Below, in pieces: positions 10,620 to 19,918 of a DNA stretch of 64,000 nt. The notes under the pieces were generated by a model that was not told the DNA's origin, did not search any database, and was given only the letters and a program-made list of their open reading frames with translations. The DNA comes from Cyanobacterium sp. Dongsha4 (GTDB taxonomy: Bacteria; Cyanobacteriota; Cyanobacteriia; Cyanobacteriales; Cyanobacteriaceae), in NCBI RefSeq assembly GCF_036345015.1, contig NZ_CP084098.1:1811326-1875325 (forward strand), read 5' to 3'. Both the position numbers and the translations under genes were made by a program. Positions within the stretch are counted from its first letter, which is position 1, and each line of letters begins with the position of its first letter.

Positions 10620-12263
10620 TTATTCCCATATCGGACAACTTAAGTCCCCTGACTTACGAGAAAAACGGATATTTTCACGATAATCTACAGGGCAGTCTAT
10701 CACCGCAGGAACATCGTCTTCAAGGGCAGTTTTAAGGGTAGGAATGAGGTCTTCGGAGGATTCCACACGATAGCCTTTTAAACCCATACTCTCGGCAAAT
10801 TTAACGAAGTCTGGATTACCAAAATCAACAAAACTTGTCGCACCAAATTGATTCATTTGTTTCCAGCCGATTAAGCCATATCCATTGTCGTTAAATATCA
10901 GTGTCACAAAGGGAGTTTTTGCCCTTAAGGCGGTTTCTAATTCTTGACAATTCATCATAAAACCTCCATCTCCGGTTACTGCCACGACTTTTTTATCAGG
11001 GTGAACTAACTTAGCTGCGATCGCACCGGGAATAGCGATCCCCATAGCGGCAAAACCGTTGGAAATAATACAAGTATTAGGGGCTTCACCGTGGTAGTGT
11101 CTTGCCATCCACATTTTATGAGCTCCCACGTCAGAAATAACTATATCTTCAGAACCCATTACCTGTCTTAAATCATAGATGATTTTTTGGGGTTTGATGG
11201 GAAATCCCTCATCATGGGCATATTGTTCGTAGTCTTCCCGAATTTCCTGTTTGAGAGTGGCCGCAAAAGGTAAAGGTTTAGAAGTGCGATCGCATCTTTT
11301 AATAATTTCATTTAAAGCATCGCTAATATCCCCAATTACTTCCACCGTAGGAATATAACTACTATCAATTTCAGCAGAAGTTTCAGCAATGTGAACAATG
11401 GGAATTGTGCCATCAGGATTCCAGCGTTTTGGAGAATATTCAATTAAATCATAACCAATCGCAATCACCAAATCACTTTTTTCAAAGGCACAGGTAATAA
11501 AATCTCTCTGTTGCAAACCTACAGTCCATAATGCCAGAGGATGAAGATAGGGAATAGTACCTTTACCCATAAAAGTATTCGCAACGGGAATATTTAATTC
11601 TGTGGCAAATTGGGTCAACGCATCCGCCGCTTTTGCTCGAATTGTGCCATTTCCTGCCAAAATTAACGGATTTTTGGCTTTTGCGATCGCCACTGCCGCA
11701 CTATTAACACTTTTAAAAGAGGCATAGATTTTTTCTCGACTGTCAATGCGTAAAGGAGAACCTTGAACTTCCATCGCCGCAATATTTTCAGGTAAATCAA
11801 TATGTACCGCTCCGGGTTTTTCCTTCTCTGCCACCTTAAAAGCCTTCCTTACCACTTCGGGAGTTATACCTGGTCGTACAATTTGTTTATTCCATTTAGT
11901 AACAGGAGCAAACATCGCCACAAGATCGAGGTATTGATGTGACTCGATGTGCATACGATCCGTCCCCACCTGCCCTGTAATTGCCACCAAAGGAGCTCCA
12001 TCTAAATTAGCATCAGCAACCCCCGTCATTAAATTTGTCGCCCCCGGCCCCAAAGTGGAAAGACAAACCCCCGCTTTGCCTGTCAAACGCCCATATACAT
12101 CAGCCATAAATGCCGCTCCCTGTTCGTGGCGAGTGGTGATAAACTGAATGGAAGATTCCTTTAAGGCTTCAAGAATATGTAAATTTTCCTCCCCCGGTAA
12201 GCCGAAAATATATTCAACTCCTTCATTTTCCAAACATTTAATTAATAGTTCTGCCGTGTTCAT
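10620..12263 (-). CDS. Thiamine-diphosphate enzyme, acetolactate synthase-like
   Basis: A 547-residue enzyme of the acetohydroxyacid synthase family, expected to condense pyruvate. The N-terminal pyrimidine-binding domain carries the catalytic Glu in FGLPGEENLHILEAL. The central domain is around residues 190-330, and the diphosphate-binding motif is GDGGFMMNCQELETA, ending with NDNGYGLI. It resembles the cyanobacterial IlvG/AlsS-like copy (Slr2088 type) rather than IlvB. No small regulatory subunit lies nearby, which fits a catabolic-type or stand-alone enzyme. It is convergent with the ATPase gene. Substrate choice cannot be fixed from sequence alone. Confidence 0.9.
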   Translation of the reverse strand: MNTAELLIKCLENEGVEYIFGLPGEENLHILEALKESSIQFITTRHEQGAAFMADVYGRLTGKAGVCLSTLGPGATNLMTGVADANLDGAPLVAITGQVGTDRMHIESHQYLDLVAMFAPVTKWNKQIVRPGITPEVVRKAFKVAEKEKPGAVHIDLPENIAAMEVQGSPLRIDSREKIYASFKSVNSAAVAIAKAKNPLILAGNGTIRAKAADALTQFATELNIPVANTFMGKGTIPYLHPLALWTVGLQQRDFITCAFEKSDLVIAIGYDLIEYSPKRWNPDGTIPIVHIAETSAEIDSSYIPTVEVIGDISDALNEIIKRCDRTSKPLPFAATLKQEIREDYEQYAHDEGFPIKPQKIIYDLRQVMGSEDIVISDVGAHKMWMARHYHGEAPNTCIISNGFAAMGIAIPGAIAAKLVHPDKKVVAVTGDGGFMMNCQELETALRAKTPFVTLIFNDNGYGLIGWKQMNQFGATSFVDFGNPDFVKFAESMGLKGYRVESSEDLIPTLKTALEDDVPAVIDCPVDYRENIRFSRKSGDLSCPIWE

Positions 12264-12424
12264 TTGCCCCCCACTTTGATTTATTATCTTTAATTGATGT
12301 TTAAATTGATTATGTTCAATCTAGTTGTTATATTCTAGGAAAAGGGTTTTTTACCGTTGCCAATAGAGGCGATTGATTTGATCCTACTAATTTCATCTTA
12401 ACTTTTTCATCTGATATAGAGAGT

Positions 12425-13030
12425 GTGAGCGTCATTAATTCTTCTGATTTTTCTGCTAATTCTAACCCCGATTCTACTTTTCTCCTAGATCATCCTGCTA
12501 TTGGTATTCCCGATCATCCCTTACAATATAGAGCAATAGGTGTCATTCAAGGAATATATGAACCTTCACAAAATGCTTTAACTAAAGGAATTATTACTAC
12601 TGCTGACAATCAAATTTTTCATACTGTACTATTGGGGAAAGCTATTGGTGCAGTTAAAAATCATGTGGATTTAGACCAAGTACAAAATTGGGTTGTCTAT
12701 CCTCATACTATTCCAGACACAGATAATATTCATTTTCAAATAGCAGGAATCTATCAACCTCAAACAAATATTCCAGACATTTTACCTGATAATTATTTTT
12801 CTATTAGAGGGGATATAGCTTATTCTTCTAAATATAAAGAAAAAGTTATTGTTAAAATAAATCAAGGTCAATCTCGCCAAAAACCCAATTATTTTAAACT
12901 AGAATTAAAAGGCAAAATTCCTAATAACCAAATTAGACATTTTTTTACTTTTAGTGTTTGTTTAGAGGGCAAAATTTTACGAATCAAAAAATATTTAGAT
13001 TTAGGTTTAATTGGTTTTAATTATCGATGA
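12425..13030 (+). CDS. Conserved cyanobacterial protein of unknown function
   Basis: This 201-residue protein starts at a GTG. It has a short low-complexity Ser/Asn N-terminus and then a compact beta-rich domain (YRAIGVIQGIYEPS, FHTVLLGKAIGAVKNHVDL, WVVYPHTIPDTDN) with no signal peptide or membrane helix. The C-terminal third is basic. I recognise the pattern as conserved in cyanobacteria but know no function. It is transcribed away from the acetolactate synthase-like gene. Confidence 0.7.
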   Translation: MSVINSSDFSANSNPDSTFLLDHPAIGIPDHPLQYRAIGVIQGIYEPSQNALTKGIITTADNQIFHTVLLGKAIGAVKNHVDLDQVQNWVVYPHTIPDTDNIHFQIAGIYQPQTNIPDILPDNYFSIRGDIAYSSKYKEKVIVKINQGQSRQKPNYFKLELKGKIPNNQIRHFFTFSVCLEGKILRIKKYLDLGLIGFNYR

Positions 13031-13074
13031 TAGTAGCTCTGTCACTTCTTGTCGTGTCAATTATTTCTCAGGAA

Positions 13075-13112
13075 AAGGTTTTCAGGTTTCAGGTTGCAGG
13101 TGTCAGGTGAAA
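13075..13112. repeat. Heptamer repeat array (CAGGTTT/CAGGTGT)
   Basis: Four to five degenerate copies of a CAGGTNT heptamer lie downstream of the preceding gene. They are the same family as the arrays at 5718, 30082 and 54975. Confidence 0.75.
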
Positions 13113-13197
13113 TAAAATACTTCCTAATACCTCAATCCCCTAAAACCCTAACTATCCGCACCAATCATCACTTATTTCTACTCAATATATTATTAAC

Positions 13198-13944
13198 ATG
13201 AATGATAAATTTGTGAACCAAGAAAAAAAAATTACTGCCGTTATTTTGGCGGGAGGATTTGGCACAAGGGTAAAACATTTATTACCAGATATACCTAAAC
13301 CGATGGCGAAGGTTTTAGATAAGCCTTTTCTTGAGTGGATTATTCGTTATTTACATCAACAAAATATCAATAATTTTCTTCTTTCTACAGGGTATTTATC
13401 AACGGTAATTGAAGATTATTTTCATCCACATCTATTTAATAATTTATCTATCAAATGCTACGAGGAATTAGAACCTTTAGGCACTGGAGGCGGCTTTATT
13501 AATGCAGTTAAACAAGATAAAAGTTATACAGATTATTGGTTAATAGCAAATGGAGATTCTCTTATTTTTAGCGATTTAAAACCTTTTTTTGAGTGTTTAA
13601 ATGATGAAACTGTAGAAGGAGCTATTTTAGGTTTGACGGTGGAAGATGCTTCTCGTTACGGTTCTTTAAAATTTGATGATGATTATAACTTAATTAGTTT
13701 TGCCGAAAAAAAAGAGGGTAAAGGTATTATTAATGGTGGAATATATCTTTTAAAAAATGATGTTTTAGCTAAGTTTCCTCAGAGTCAGAAATTAAGTTTT
13801 GAATATGATATTTTTCCTTATTTACTAAGTCAAGGTTGTAAAATAAAAGTCCATATTACTTCCGCTCCTTTTTTAGATATTGGCACACCTGAAACTTTAA
13901 TTCAAGCGGAAAAGTTTATTGCTGAAAATTGGCAATCTTTTTAA
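13198..13944 (+). CDS. Sugar-phosphate nucleotidylyltransferase (HddC-like)
   Basis: A 248-residue nucleotidyltransferase with the signature VILAGGFGTRVKHLLPDIPKPMAKV (NTP-binding loop and the PKPM turn), then NGDSLIF with the metal-binding Asp and FLDIGTPETL near the C-terminus. The length and the RVKHLLPDIPKPMA motif best fit the D-glycero-D-manno-heptose-1-phosphate guanylyltransferase (HddC) group or a related mannose/glucose-1-phosphate enzyme. No heptose kinase or isomerase is adjacent. It precedes a GT39-like glycosyltransferase gene, which suggests envelope glycan or glycolipid synthesis. The exact sugar is unknown. Confidence 0.85.
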   Translation: MNDKFVNQEKKITAVILAGGFGTRVKHLLPDIPKPMAKVLDKPFLEWIIRYLHQQNINNFLLSTGYLSTVIEDYFHPHLFNNLSIKCYEELEPLGTGGGFINAVKQDKSYTDYWLIANGDSLIFSDLKPFFECLNDETVEGAILGLTVEDASRYGSLKFDDDYNLISFAEKKEGKGIINGGIYLLKNDVLAKFPQSQKLSFEYDIFPYLLSQGCKIKVHITSAPFLDIGTPETLIQAEKFIAENWQSF

Positions 13945-14026
13945 CGGGGGAGAAAAATTAAGCGTTGGTGAATTAAGCTATGATTTTTAGTTTAAATGCA
14001 AATTAACTTACAAGGAGGATAAATCT

Positions 14027-15793
14027 TTGCAATTTCAGCAGTTATGGCATAAACAATCACAAAAATTATGGATAGTTTCTATTATCTGTATCGGTATTGT
14101 TTGTTGGTTAGCTTTTTTGATGGGTTTAGGAAATATTGGTTTAATCGACAAAACAGAGGCTTTATATGTAGAAGTTGCCCGTCAAATGGTGCTTACAGGT
14201 AATTGGATTAGCCCCCATTGGAATGGAGATTATTTTTATTCTTATCCTGCGGGGGGATATTGGTTTCTGGCATTAAGTTTTAAAATTTTTGGTATCAGTG
14301 AATGGGCGGCTAGATTCCCAGTGGCTTTAAGTGCGATCGCATCTGTGTTTGTGGTATTTTATACTTTACGTTATTTTGGCTTTATTGGTGAAAAACCAGA
14401 AATTAATTCGCCACAGTTATGGTTAACCGCTTGGATTGGTGCAGGTATTATGGCATTAAATCCCTATTGGATAGCTTGGGGCAGAGTGGCAGTGTCAGAT
14501 ATGTTACTATCTAGTTTTATTGGCTTGTCGATGCTATCTTTTTTTCTGGGTTATGCTCAACCTGAGAAACCAAAGCAACAAACGGTTTATTATTGTCTGT
14601 CTCCCATTTTAGCTGCGATCGCAGTTTTAATCAAAGGTCCTATTGGTATTATTTTACCAGTGTTAGGAATAGGTGCTTTTTTGATATATGTGGGCAAATT
14701 TTGGGAAATTTTTTGGGAAATGAAGCCTTTTCGTGCATTAGCTTTATTTTTGCTTGTTTCTCTCCCTTGGTATATCATGGCTACCATTTTTGACGGAGAA
14801 ATTTTTATCAATGAATTTATCCTAGAAAGTAACTTTCAACGCTTTACAGAAGTTGTTTTTAACCATCCAGGACCTTGGTACTATTATATTATTTGGGCTA
14901 CGGTATTAATGTTACCTTGGTCAATTTATTTCCCCATAGCCGTCATCCAATTATCTTGTTGGCGTATTCAAACTGTAAGACAATCTGCCCGTAATTCTCA
15001 CTTAGGAATATATGCTTTTGCGTGGTTTATTACCACTTTCGTTTTTTTCTCCTCCGCCGATACTAAATTACAGGGTTATACTCTTCCTATTACCCCCGCA
15101 GTAGTAATTATTTTAGCCTTATTTTGGGGCGAAAAACTGAGGGAAAATAACAACCATAAAAATAAAAATAATTGGCTATTTATAATTAGCAGTATTGTTA
15201 ATATTTTAATTCTTATTACACTTGCGATCGCATCTGGGATTAGCGGTAAATTAATAGGAGAAGATCCCACCGCTCCCACCTTAGCAGAGAATTTAGTAAC
15301 ATCAGGAATCCCCATTATGGCGGCAATTTCTTGGGGGACAGGTGCTATACTAGGCATTTATTTATTATCTAAAAAAAGGCTAAGAAAATGGCTTTGGAGT
15401 GCTAATTTTATCGCTTTTCTCAGTTTTGTTACCCTAACTTTTCCTCCATTAATTCCTCTTTTAGATCGAGAAAGACAATTAGATTTTAGAGAAATATCAA
15501 AACAAATTTCCCAAGTAATCAAACCAGAAGAAGAAGTATTTTTATTAGGTTTTACTCGCTATAGTACCGTTTATTATAGTAACCAAAACATTAATTTTAT
15601 TTATGACACATCAGAACTAAAAGAGTTTTTAAAAACTCACACAATACCTAGTGACACTATAATTATTCTGGGAGAATCTAACTACTTAAATAACAGTAAA
15701 ATTAATGATATAAGCTACGAAATTTTATCAGAAAAACAAGCCTACAAATTAATTAGAATTGATAAAAAATTGATAATGAGTAATGAGCATTAG
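14027..15793 (+). CDS. Polyprenyl-phosphate-dependent glycosyltransferase (GT39/ArnT-like)
   Basis: A 588-residue integral membrane enzyme with about a dozen hydrophobic segments. The first periplasmic loop carries the acidic residues typical of the GT-C fold (GLIDKTEALYVEVARQMV, where the D and E pair resembles ArnT DE). It would move a sugar from a polyprenyl-phosphate carrier to lipid or protein. The start is the TTG at 14027, chosen because a full AAGGAGG Shine-Dalgarno lies at 14012-14018, eight bases upstream. The gene follows the nucleotidyltransferase by 82 bases and may be co-expressed. The acceptor is unknown. Confidence 0.88.
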   Translation: MQFQQLWHKQSQKLWIVSIICIGIVCWLAFLMGLGNIGLIDKTEALYVEVARQMVLTGNWISPHWNGDYFYSYPAGGYWFLALSFKIFGISEWAARFPVALSAIASVFVVFYTLRYFGFIGEKPEINSPQLWLTAWIGAGIMALNPYWIAWGRVAVSDMLLSSFIGLSMLSFFLGYAQPEKPKQQTVYYCLSPILAAIAVLIKGPIGIILPVLGIGAFLIYVGKFWEIFWEMKPFRALALFLLVSLPWYIMATIFDGEIFINEFILESNFQRFTEVVFNHPGPWYYYIIWATVLMLPWSIYFPIAVIQLSCWRIQTVRQSARNSHLGIYAFAWFITTFVFFSSADTKLQGYTLPITPAVVIILALFWGEKLRENNNHKNKNNWLFIISSIVNILILITLAIASGISGKLIGEDPTAPTLAENLVTSGIPIMAAISWGTGAILGIYLLSKKRLRKWLWSANFIAFLSFVTLTFPPLIPLLDRERQLDFREISKQISQVIKPEEEVFLLGFTRYSTVYYSNQNINFIYDTSELKEFLKTHTIPSDTIIILGESNYLNNSKINDISYEILSEKQAYKLIRIDKKLIMSNEH

Positions 15794-15811
15794 AGCTAGG
15801 GGAGAAGGCAA

Positions 15812-15849
15812 AGAGCGCTCATGCACTCCCTTCAGTCGTGAACGGAGTT
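15812..15849 (-). repeat. Dispersed intergenic repeat, copy A (reverse orientation)
   Basis: The sequence ACTCCCTTCAGTCGTGAACG and its flanks match, in reverse complement, the element at 31664-31710, 48742-48789 and 55028-55078. The copy ends just before the RHH-like gene. Confidence 0.75.
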
Positions 15850-15860
15850 AGGAAAGAGGT

Positions 15861-16343
15861 TTAAGAAGTACCTTTAAGCGATTCTGAAGGAGTAATGTTA
15901 TCGGTGTTAGTATCGGTATAATTGTCGGTATTGTTATCAGTTATTCTTGCCAATGTTCCTTCAGACAACACTATGGACAAAGTATCGGTATTGCTATCGG
16001 TATAAATTAACCGATGAACCACCTCTGATAGCTCATCGAGCTTAGATTGAATGGGTATTAGCTCATCCTTAATTAATTGCTTTACCCCTTTCTCAGTTAT
16101 CGGTATGGTATCAGCATATTTATCGGTATCATACTTTTTTATCAGTTCATTTCCATCGAGAAAAGATTGTATCCCTAGCTCTAAAAGATAAAGTAGAGTC
16201 TGTGTTATTTCTGGTTTTCCACTGATGTGATGAATCCTTGCAGAAAAACTATTAGCCGCTATTTTTGATATTTGCTCATAAACATCAATGGGCAATTTAA
16301 TATCTAAACGATGAAAGTCATTATTAACTCTTTTAGCAGTCAT
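15861..16343 (-). CDS. Ribbon-helix-helix-like DNA-binding protein with NTDx tetrapeptide repeats
   Basis: A 160-residue protein. Residues about 10-65 (HRLDIKLPIDVYEQISKIA ... ITQTLLYLLELGIQSFL) have the strand-helix-helix pattern of CopG/Arc/ParG-type dimeric DNA binders. Residues about 85-115 form a likely coiled segment (VKQLIKDELIPIQSKLDELS). The tail is a four-residue periodic Thr-Asp-rich stretch (NTDN, YTDT, NTDN). That tail is the translation of a 12-bp DNA repeat that also lies in the promoter. The likely role is binding its own repeats, as an autorepressor or partition/segregation factor. No ParA partner is adjacent. Function is inferred. Confidence 0.7.
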   Translation of the reverse strand: MTAKRVNNDFHRLDIKLPIDVYEQISKIAANSFSARIHHISGKPEITQTLLYLLELGIQSFLDGNELIKKYDTDKYADTIPITEKGVKQLIKDELIPIQSKLDELSEVVHRLIYTDSNTDTLSIVLSEGTLARITDNNTDNYTDTNTDNITPSESLKGTS

Positions 16344-16494
16344 ATCGGTATATTAATCGGTATTTTTATCGGTTAGCTACTCCTATATTATCAGTAAATA
16401 GAGTTATGTTGGTACAGCAATCGGTTTAAAATTATTGTTTATCGATATAAGACACATTAATTATTGGTATAACTATCGGTATTGTTGTCGGCAT
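15899..16494. repeat. 12-bp-phased TATCGGTA repeat array spanning gene and promoter
   Basis: The core TCGGT starts at 15901, 15913, 15925, 15985, 15997, 16100, 16123, 16345, 16357, 16369, 16421 and 16476, with one-mismatch versions at 15937, 16111, 16391, 16409, 16464 and 16488. Within clusters the spacing is exactly 12 bases (15901/13/25/37; 15985/97; 16345/57/69; 16409/21; 16464/76/88), and 15937 to 15985 is 48, a multiple of 12. The consensus is roughly TATCGGTATTNT. The 16345-16373 cluster starts over the first codons and continues into the upstream region of the RHH-like gene; other clusters lie inside its 3' half and further upstream. It looks like an iteron or centromere-like operator. 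Confidence 0.85.
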
Positions 16495-16658
16495 AAATAA
16501 GCAATAATAAAAATATAGGTTTTAACTATTGTTATTGAATTACTCAAACTGAAGAAAGAGGGAATAGACTATTGCTGATTTACCTTTTCCTGAAGATGAA
16601 AAGTTAACAGCTTCTCAACATTTTAATTATCCTATTGCTATCTCATCCTGAAGGGGAT

Positions 16659-16682
16659 AATTACCTCTACTTTAATAGAGGT
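16659..16682. other. Short perfect hairpin
   Basis: ACCTCTA and TAGAGGT flank a six-base CTTTAA loop in the gap upstream of the propeller-protein gene. There is no T-run, so it is not a standard terminator. It might be an attenuator or the edge of the repeat-containing segment. The rest of this gap (16495-16768) shows no convincing gene. Confidence 0.5.
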
Positions 16683-16768
16683 TAAGGGATATTAAGAATA
16701 TCTTTGTTTATGGATAAAAATACTTAGAATGAGGTCAGTGTAAAACTAAAGACCAGTAATTTTTGATC

Positions 16769-19063
16769 ATGACGACACTTAATGGGCAAGTTATTGCCAA
16801 TGGACAGGGTATCAGATTTGGACAGGTATTGGTATATAAATCAGATTTAAAAGAGGCTAATCTTGTTGGACAAACCACCACTAATGCTAATGGTTCATTT
16901 GAATTTAATTTAGACAATTTTAGTGAAGATGATCTTTTTTATATTGTCGCTTCTGAAAGTAATGCCGAAGATAGTGAAGTTATCCTAATCAATGCTATTG
17001 GTAGTGTTAACCCTAATTCAGATAGTCAAAATGTAACCATCAATGAACGAACTACTATCGCCTCCACTTATGCTTTAGCACAGTTTATCGGCGATGATGG
17101 TACTATTTTTGGTCCTTCTCCGGGATTAGATAATGCTTTTTCCATTGTGCCTAACATTGCCAATATTGAAACAGGGGAAGCAGGAGTAATTATTGCCAAT
17201 GAAGATAATGAAGAAGCCCTGTTAATTTTTAATACTCTGGTTAATACTTTATCTGCTAGTATCGCCACTCAACAAAATCGCAATACTCTTTTTGATATAA
17301 CTACTTTACCAAACGGCGATCGCCCTGAAAGCACTTTTGAGGCATTATTTAATTTAGCAGAAGAATTAAACCAAACCCTGAGTGAAGCCAATGCCAGAAG
17401 TTTTTTCCGTTTAGCCGAATCAGCTTCTAATCCTTTACCAATGTTAGAGGAATTTCGCACCACTTTACCGATTCCTCTTCACTATACCGAGGGTGGAATG
17501 TATGCAGTCGGGAGAATGGCTTTTGATAGTCAGGGTAACGCTTGGATTGCTAATAATTGGGATTATCAGTCTTTTCTTAATGGAGAGGGCGATCGCATCC
17601 CCGCCAGTCAGATAACGGTTTTAAATCCAGCAGGAGAACCAATTTTAGGTAGTCCTATTGTTGATAGCCCCATTCCCGACACCAGTTTAGTTAATGGGGT
17701 AGGTTACGGAGTAGCGGTAGGAGTTGATGATAAAGCATGGTTTGCTAACTATGGTAACGGTTCTATTGTTCGCTTTACCCCTGACTTTGAAAATAACACG
17801 GCTAATTTAGACCTGTGGAGTAGTGTAGGTATCCAAGAAAATGATAACCCCCAAGGAATTGCGATTGATCAAGAAGGCAACCTTTGGATTCCCAATAGTG
17901 GGGGCTTTGCAGATTTGGATGATTTAGGCTCAGTCACCGTTTATCCTCAAGGTAATCCATCTCAGGCGGTTACTTTCACAGATAATGATGTCATTGGTAA
18001 ACCCTTTAACATTACCATTGATAACGAAGGATTGGCATGGGTAACAAATGATCAAGCAGGAAATAGCAGTGTTACTGTCCTCGACTATGAAGATGGAGAA
18101 ATCAAATTAATCGAGAATATTCCCACCAACGCACCTACCACATCTCCTCCTTTTCCTCACACCTTTGGCACCCCGAGAACCCTTGCTTTCGATACAGATG
18201 GCAACGCATGGGTTACAAATTGGACAACTTCGAGTCTAACTTTCATTGATAAAGAGACAAAAGAAACTCAAGAATTTCCCCTTGGTTTAGAAAATTTCGG
18301 CTTGTGGGGCTTATCTGTGGACTCAGGAAATCAAGTTTGGGCAGGAGGTTTTGATAATTTTAGTTTAGTACTCCTCAATCAAGAAAATTCCAGAAATTCC
18401 ACTGTTTTTGAAAGTGAAGCTCTACAACATATTACAGCCGTGCAAGTTGACCCTAGTGGCAATGTTTGGTTAGCTAACAACTGGACAAGAGAAAGTTCTG
18501 TATCAGATCCAGAAAATATAGTTGGTGGTGATGGGGTTGTACAATTTGTTGGTTTAGCAGATCCCGTTGAGCCTCCTTTAATTGGTACACCAATAGATCC
18601 AGCCGATAAGCCTGAAAACCTTTTAACCACTACCTTTAATCGTTTTCAAAATAGCGATCGCCCCGGCACTTATTTATATGCTAACGAAACAGAAAGCGAA
18701 GTTATCCGCCGAGACTTTACCAACTTTGTCGAAGAAGGATTTGCGTTTAAAGCCTCCAGTACAGAAAATGATACTTTAATTCGTTTAAATCGTTTTCAAA
18801 ATACGGATGTCCCCGGAACTTATCTTTATGCTAACGAAACAGAAAGCATCAGTATTCGGCAAAATAATCCTAACTTTGTGGAAGAGGGAATCGCTTTTTA
18901 TGCCTATGACGCAGATGCTGATATGGCTACAGACTTTTACCGTTTTCAAAATACCCAACAACCCGGTACATATCTCTATGTTACAGAGACAGAAAAAAAC
19001 AATATCTTGGAAAATTTCCCTCAATTCACCCTTGAAGGCGTAGCTTTTGAAGCGTTGACATAA
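16769..19063 (+). CDS. Beta-propeller (NHL/Vgb-like) protein with three C-terminal DUF5648-like repeats
   Basis: A large acidic protein of 764 residues from the ATG at 16769 (a TTG at 16763 is possible). Residues 1-80 look like a carboxypeptidase-regulatory/Ig-like domain (NGQVIANGQGIRFGQVLVY). Residues about 230-600 contain repeated blades of the form DxxGNAWIANN, DxxGNLWIPNS, DTDGNAWVTNW and DPSGNVWLANN, typical of virginiamycin-lyase-like propellers. Residues about 620-764 hold three repeats of roughly 45 residues, each with NRFQN...PGTYLYxxETE and FxxEGxAFxA, resembling DUF5648. No signal peptide is seen, so secretion would need another route such as type I. A surface or adhesive role is an inference. 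Confidence 0.85.
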   Translation: MTTLNGQVIANGQGIRFGQVLVYKSDLKEANLVGQTTTNANGSFEFNLDNFSEDDLFYIVASESNAEDSEVILINAIGSVNPNSDSQNVTINERTTIASTYALAQFIGDDGTIFGPSPGLDNAFSIVPNIANIETGEAGVIIANEDNEEALLIFNTLVNTLSASIATQQNRNTLFDITTLPNGDRPESTFEALFNLAEELNQTLSEANARSFFRLAESASNPLPMLEEFRTTLPIPLHYTEGGMYAVGRMAFDSQGNAWIANNWDYQSFLNGEGDRIPASQITVLNPAGEPILGSPIVDSPIPDTSLVNGVGYGVAVGVDDKAWFANYGNGSIVRFTPDFENNTANLDLWSSVGIQENDNPQGIAIDQEGNLWIPNSGGFADLDDLGSVTVYPQGNPSQAVTFTDNDVIGKPFNITIDNEGLAWVTNDQAGNSSVTVLDYEDGEIKLIENIPTNAPTTSPPFPHTFGTPRTLAFDTDGNAWVTNWTTSSLTFIDKETKETQEFPLGLENFGLWGLSVDSGNQVWAGGFDNFSLVLLNQENSRNSTVFESEALQHITAVQVDPSGNVWLANNWTRESSVSDPENIVGGDGVVQFVGLADPVEPPLIGTPIDPADKPENLLTTTFNRFQNSDRPGTYLYANETESEVIRRDFTNFVEEGFAFKASSTENDTLIRLNRFQNTDVPGTYLYANETESISIRQNNPNFVEEGIAFYAYDADADMATDFYRFQNTQQPGTYLYVTETEKNNILENFPQFTLEGVAFEALT

Positions 19064-19301
19064 ATTAACCTCAATTAAATAATTAGGGGTTAATGAAAAA
19101 GTGGTGTCAGAAGTGTGAACAAAAGAGAATAGGCAACATGAAAGAAGCAATTAACAATTAGTAATTAGCAATTGAAGAATAAGTTTTCCCCTAATCCCCT
19201 ATTCCTCAATCTCTCACTCTGAACCCAAGTTCACTAATTATCTGGAACGATGTCAGGTTATAATTACTACCATTGCTTAATATGATGATTTTTTTATAAG
19301 A

Positions 19302-19850
19302 ATGGATATTCATAATTTTTTAGATAAATTTGTTGGTGATTGGTTTTCTCAACGCACTACTTATCATCTTCCTCAAAATCAAGTAGATAATGCAAAAGCT
19401 AATGTTACTCTTACTCTTTTAACTGCTGATGATAGCAAAATAACTCAGTTAGCCAACCAATATCATTTGAATCTCGATTTGAGTTTAGGTGCGTTCGGGG
19501 TAGCCGCACCCTTGGTGCTCGCATCTAGTTGGGATAATTCACCTGATTGGGGAAAACCAAAACAAACGGGAGAAAGTTTAATGTTAATATTTCGTTCTGA
19601 AGATGATCTCAATAAAGGTAATATTGTCAGAATTACGAACTCATCGGAAGTAGTTAAGGGAGAATATGTTTTAGCAGAAGATGAATCATTAATTTTAAGA
19701 ATAACAAAAGATGATCAATACCTTGAGGAAAGAATTAATTTTGCCAGTGATAATTTACGTCTAAGAAATACTATTTTCAAACACAATAATCAAGTACGAC
19801 AAACTTGCTTTTATTCCGAAATCAAAAGAGTAGTTAAAAAAGAAGATTAG
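19302..19850 (+). CDS. cpcS: Phycobiliprotein chromophore lyase, CpcS/CpeS family
   Basis: A 182-residue lipocalin-fold lyase that attaches phycocyanobilin to a phycobiliprotein cysteine. Recognisable features are the N-terminal GDWFSQRTTYHL (the family W-x-S-x-R-x-T-x-H block), the central SLGAFGVAAPLVLASSWD, and the C-terminal EERINFASDNLRLRNT followed by QTCFYSEIKR. Length agrees with the CpcS family. It stands alone, with no cpc operon in the window. Which subunit and site it serves (CpcS-III or CpcU type) cannot be settled here. Confidence 0.93.
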   Translation: MDIHNFLDKFVGDWFSQRTTYHLPQNQVDNAKANVTLTLLTADDSKITQLANQYHLNLDLSLGAFGVAAPLVLASSWDNSPDWGKPKQTGESLMLIFRSEDDLNKGNIVRITNSSEVVKGEYVLAEDESLILRITKDDQYLEERINFASDNLRLRNTIFKHNNQVRQTCFYSEIKRVVKKED

Positions 19851-19918
19851 TTTAATAATTTTAATGATAAATAATTATCTATAATTTCATCAAAATAATA
19901 TTTGAAAACTAAATTTAT

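Noticed and set aside
15899-16494. Plasmid replication origin with iterons
   Set aside because: The repeats look iteron-like but no Rep protein, DnaA boxes or AT-rich unwinding block with a rep gene is present, so origin function is not supported.
16555-16650. Short peptide frame (IADLPFPEDEKLTASQHF) in the spacer before the propeller gene
   Set aside because: Only about 26 codons with no start or ribosome-binding site; too short to call, possibly a gene relic.
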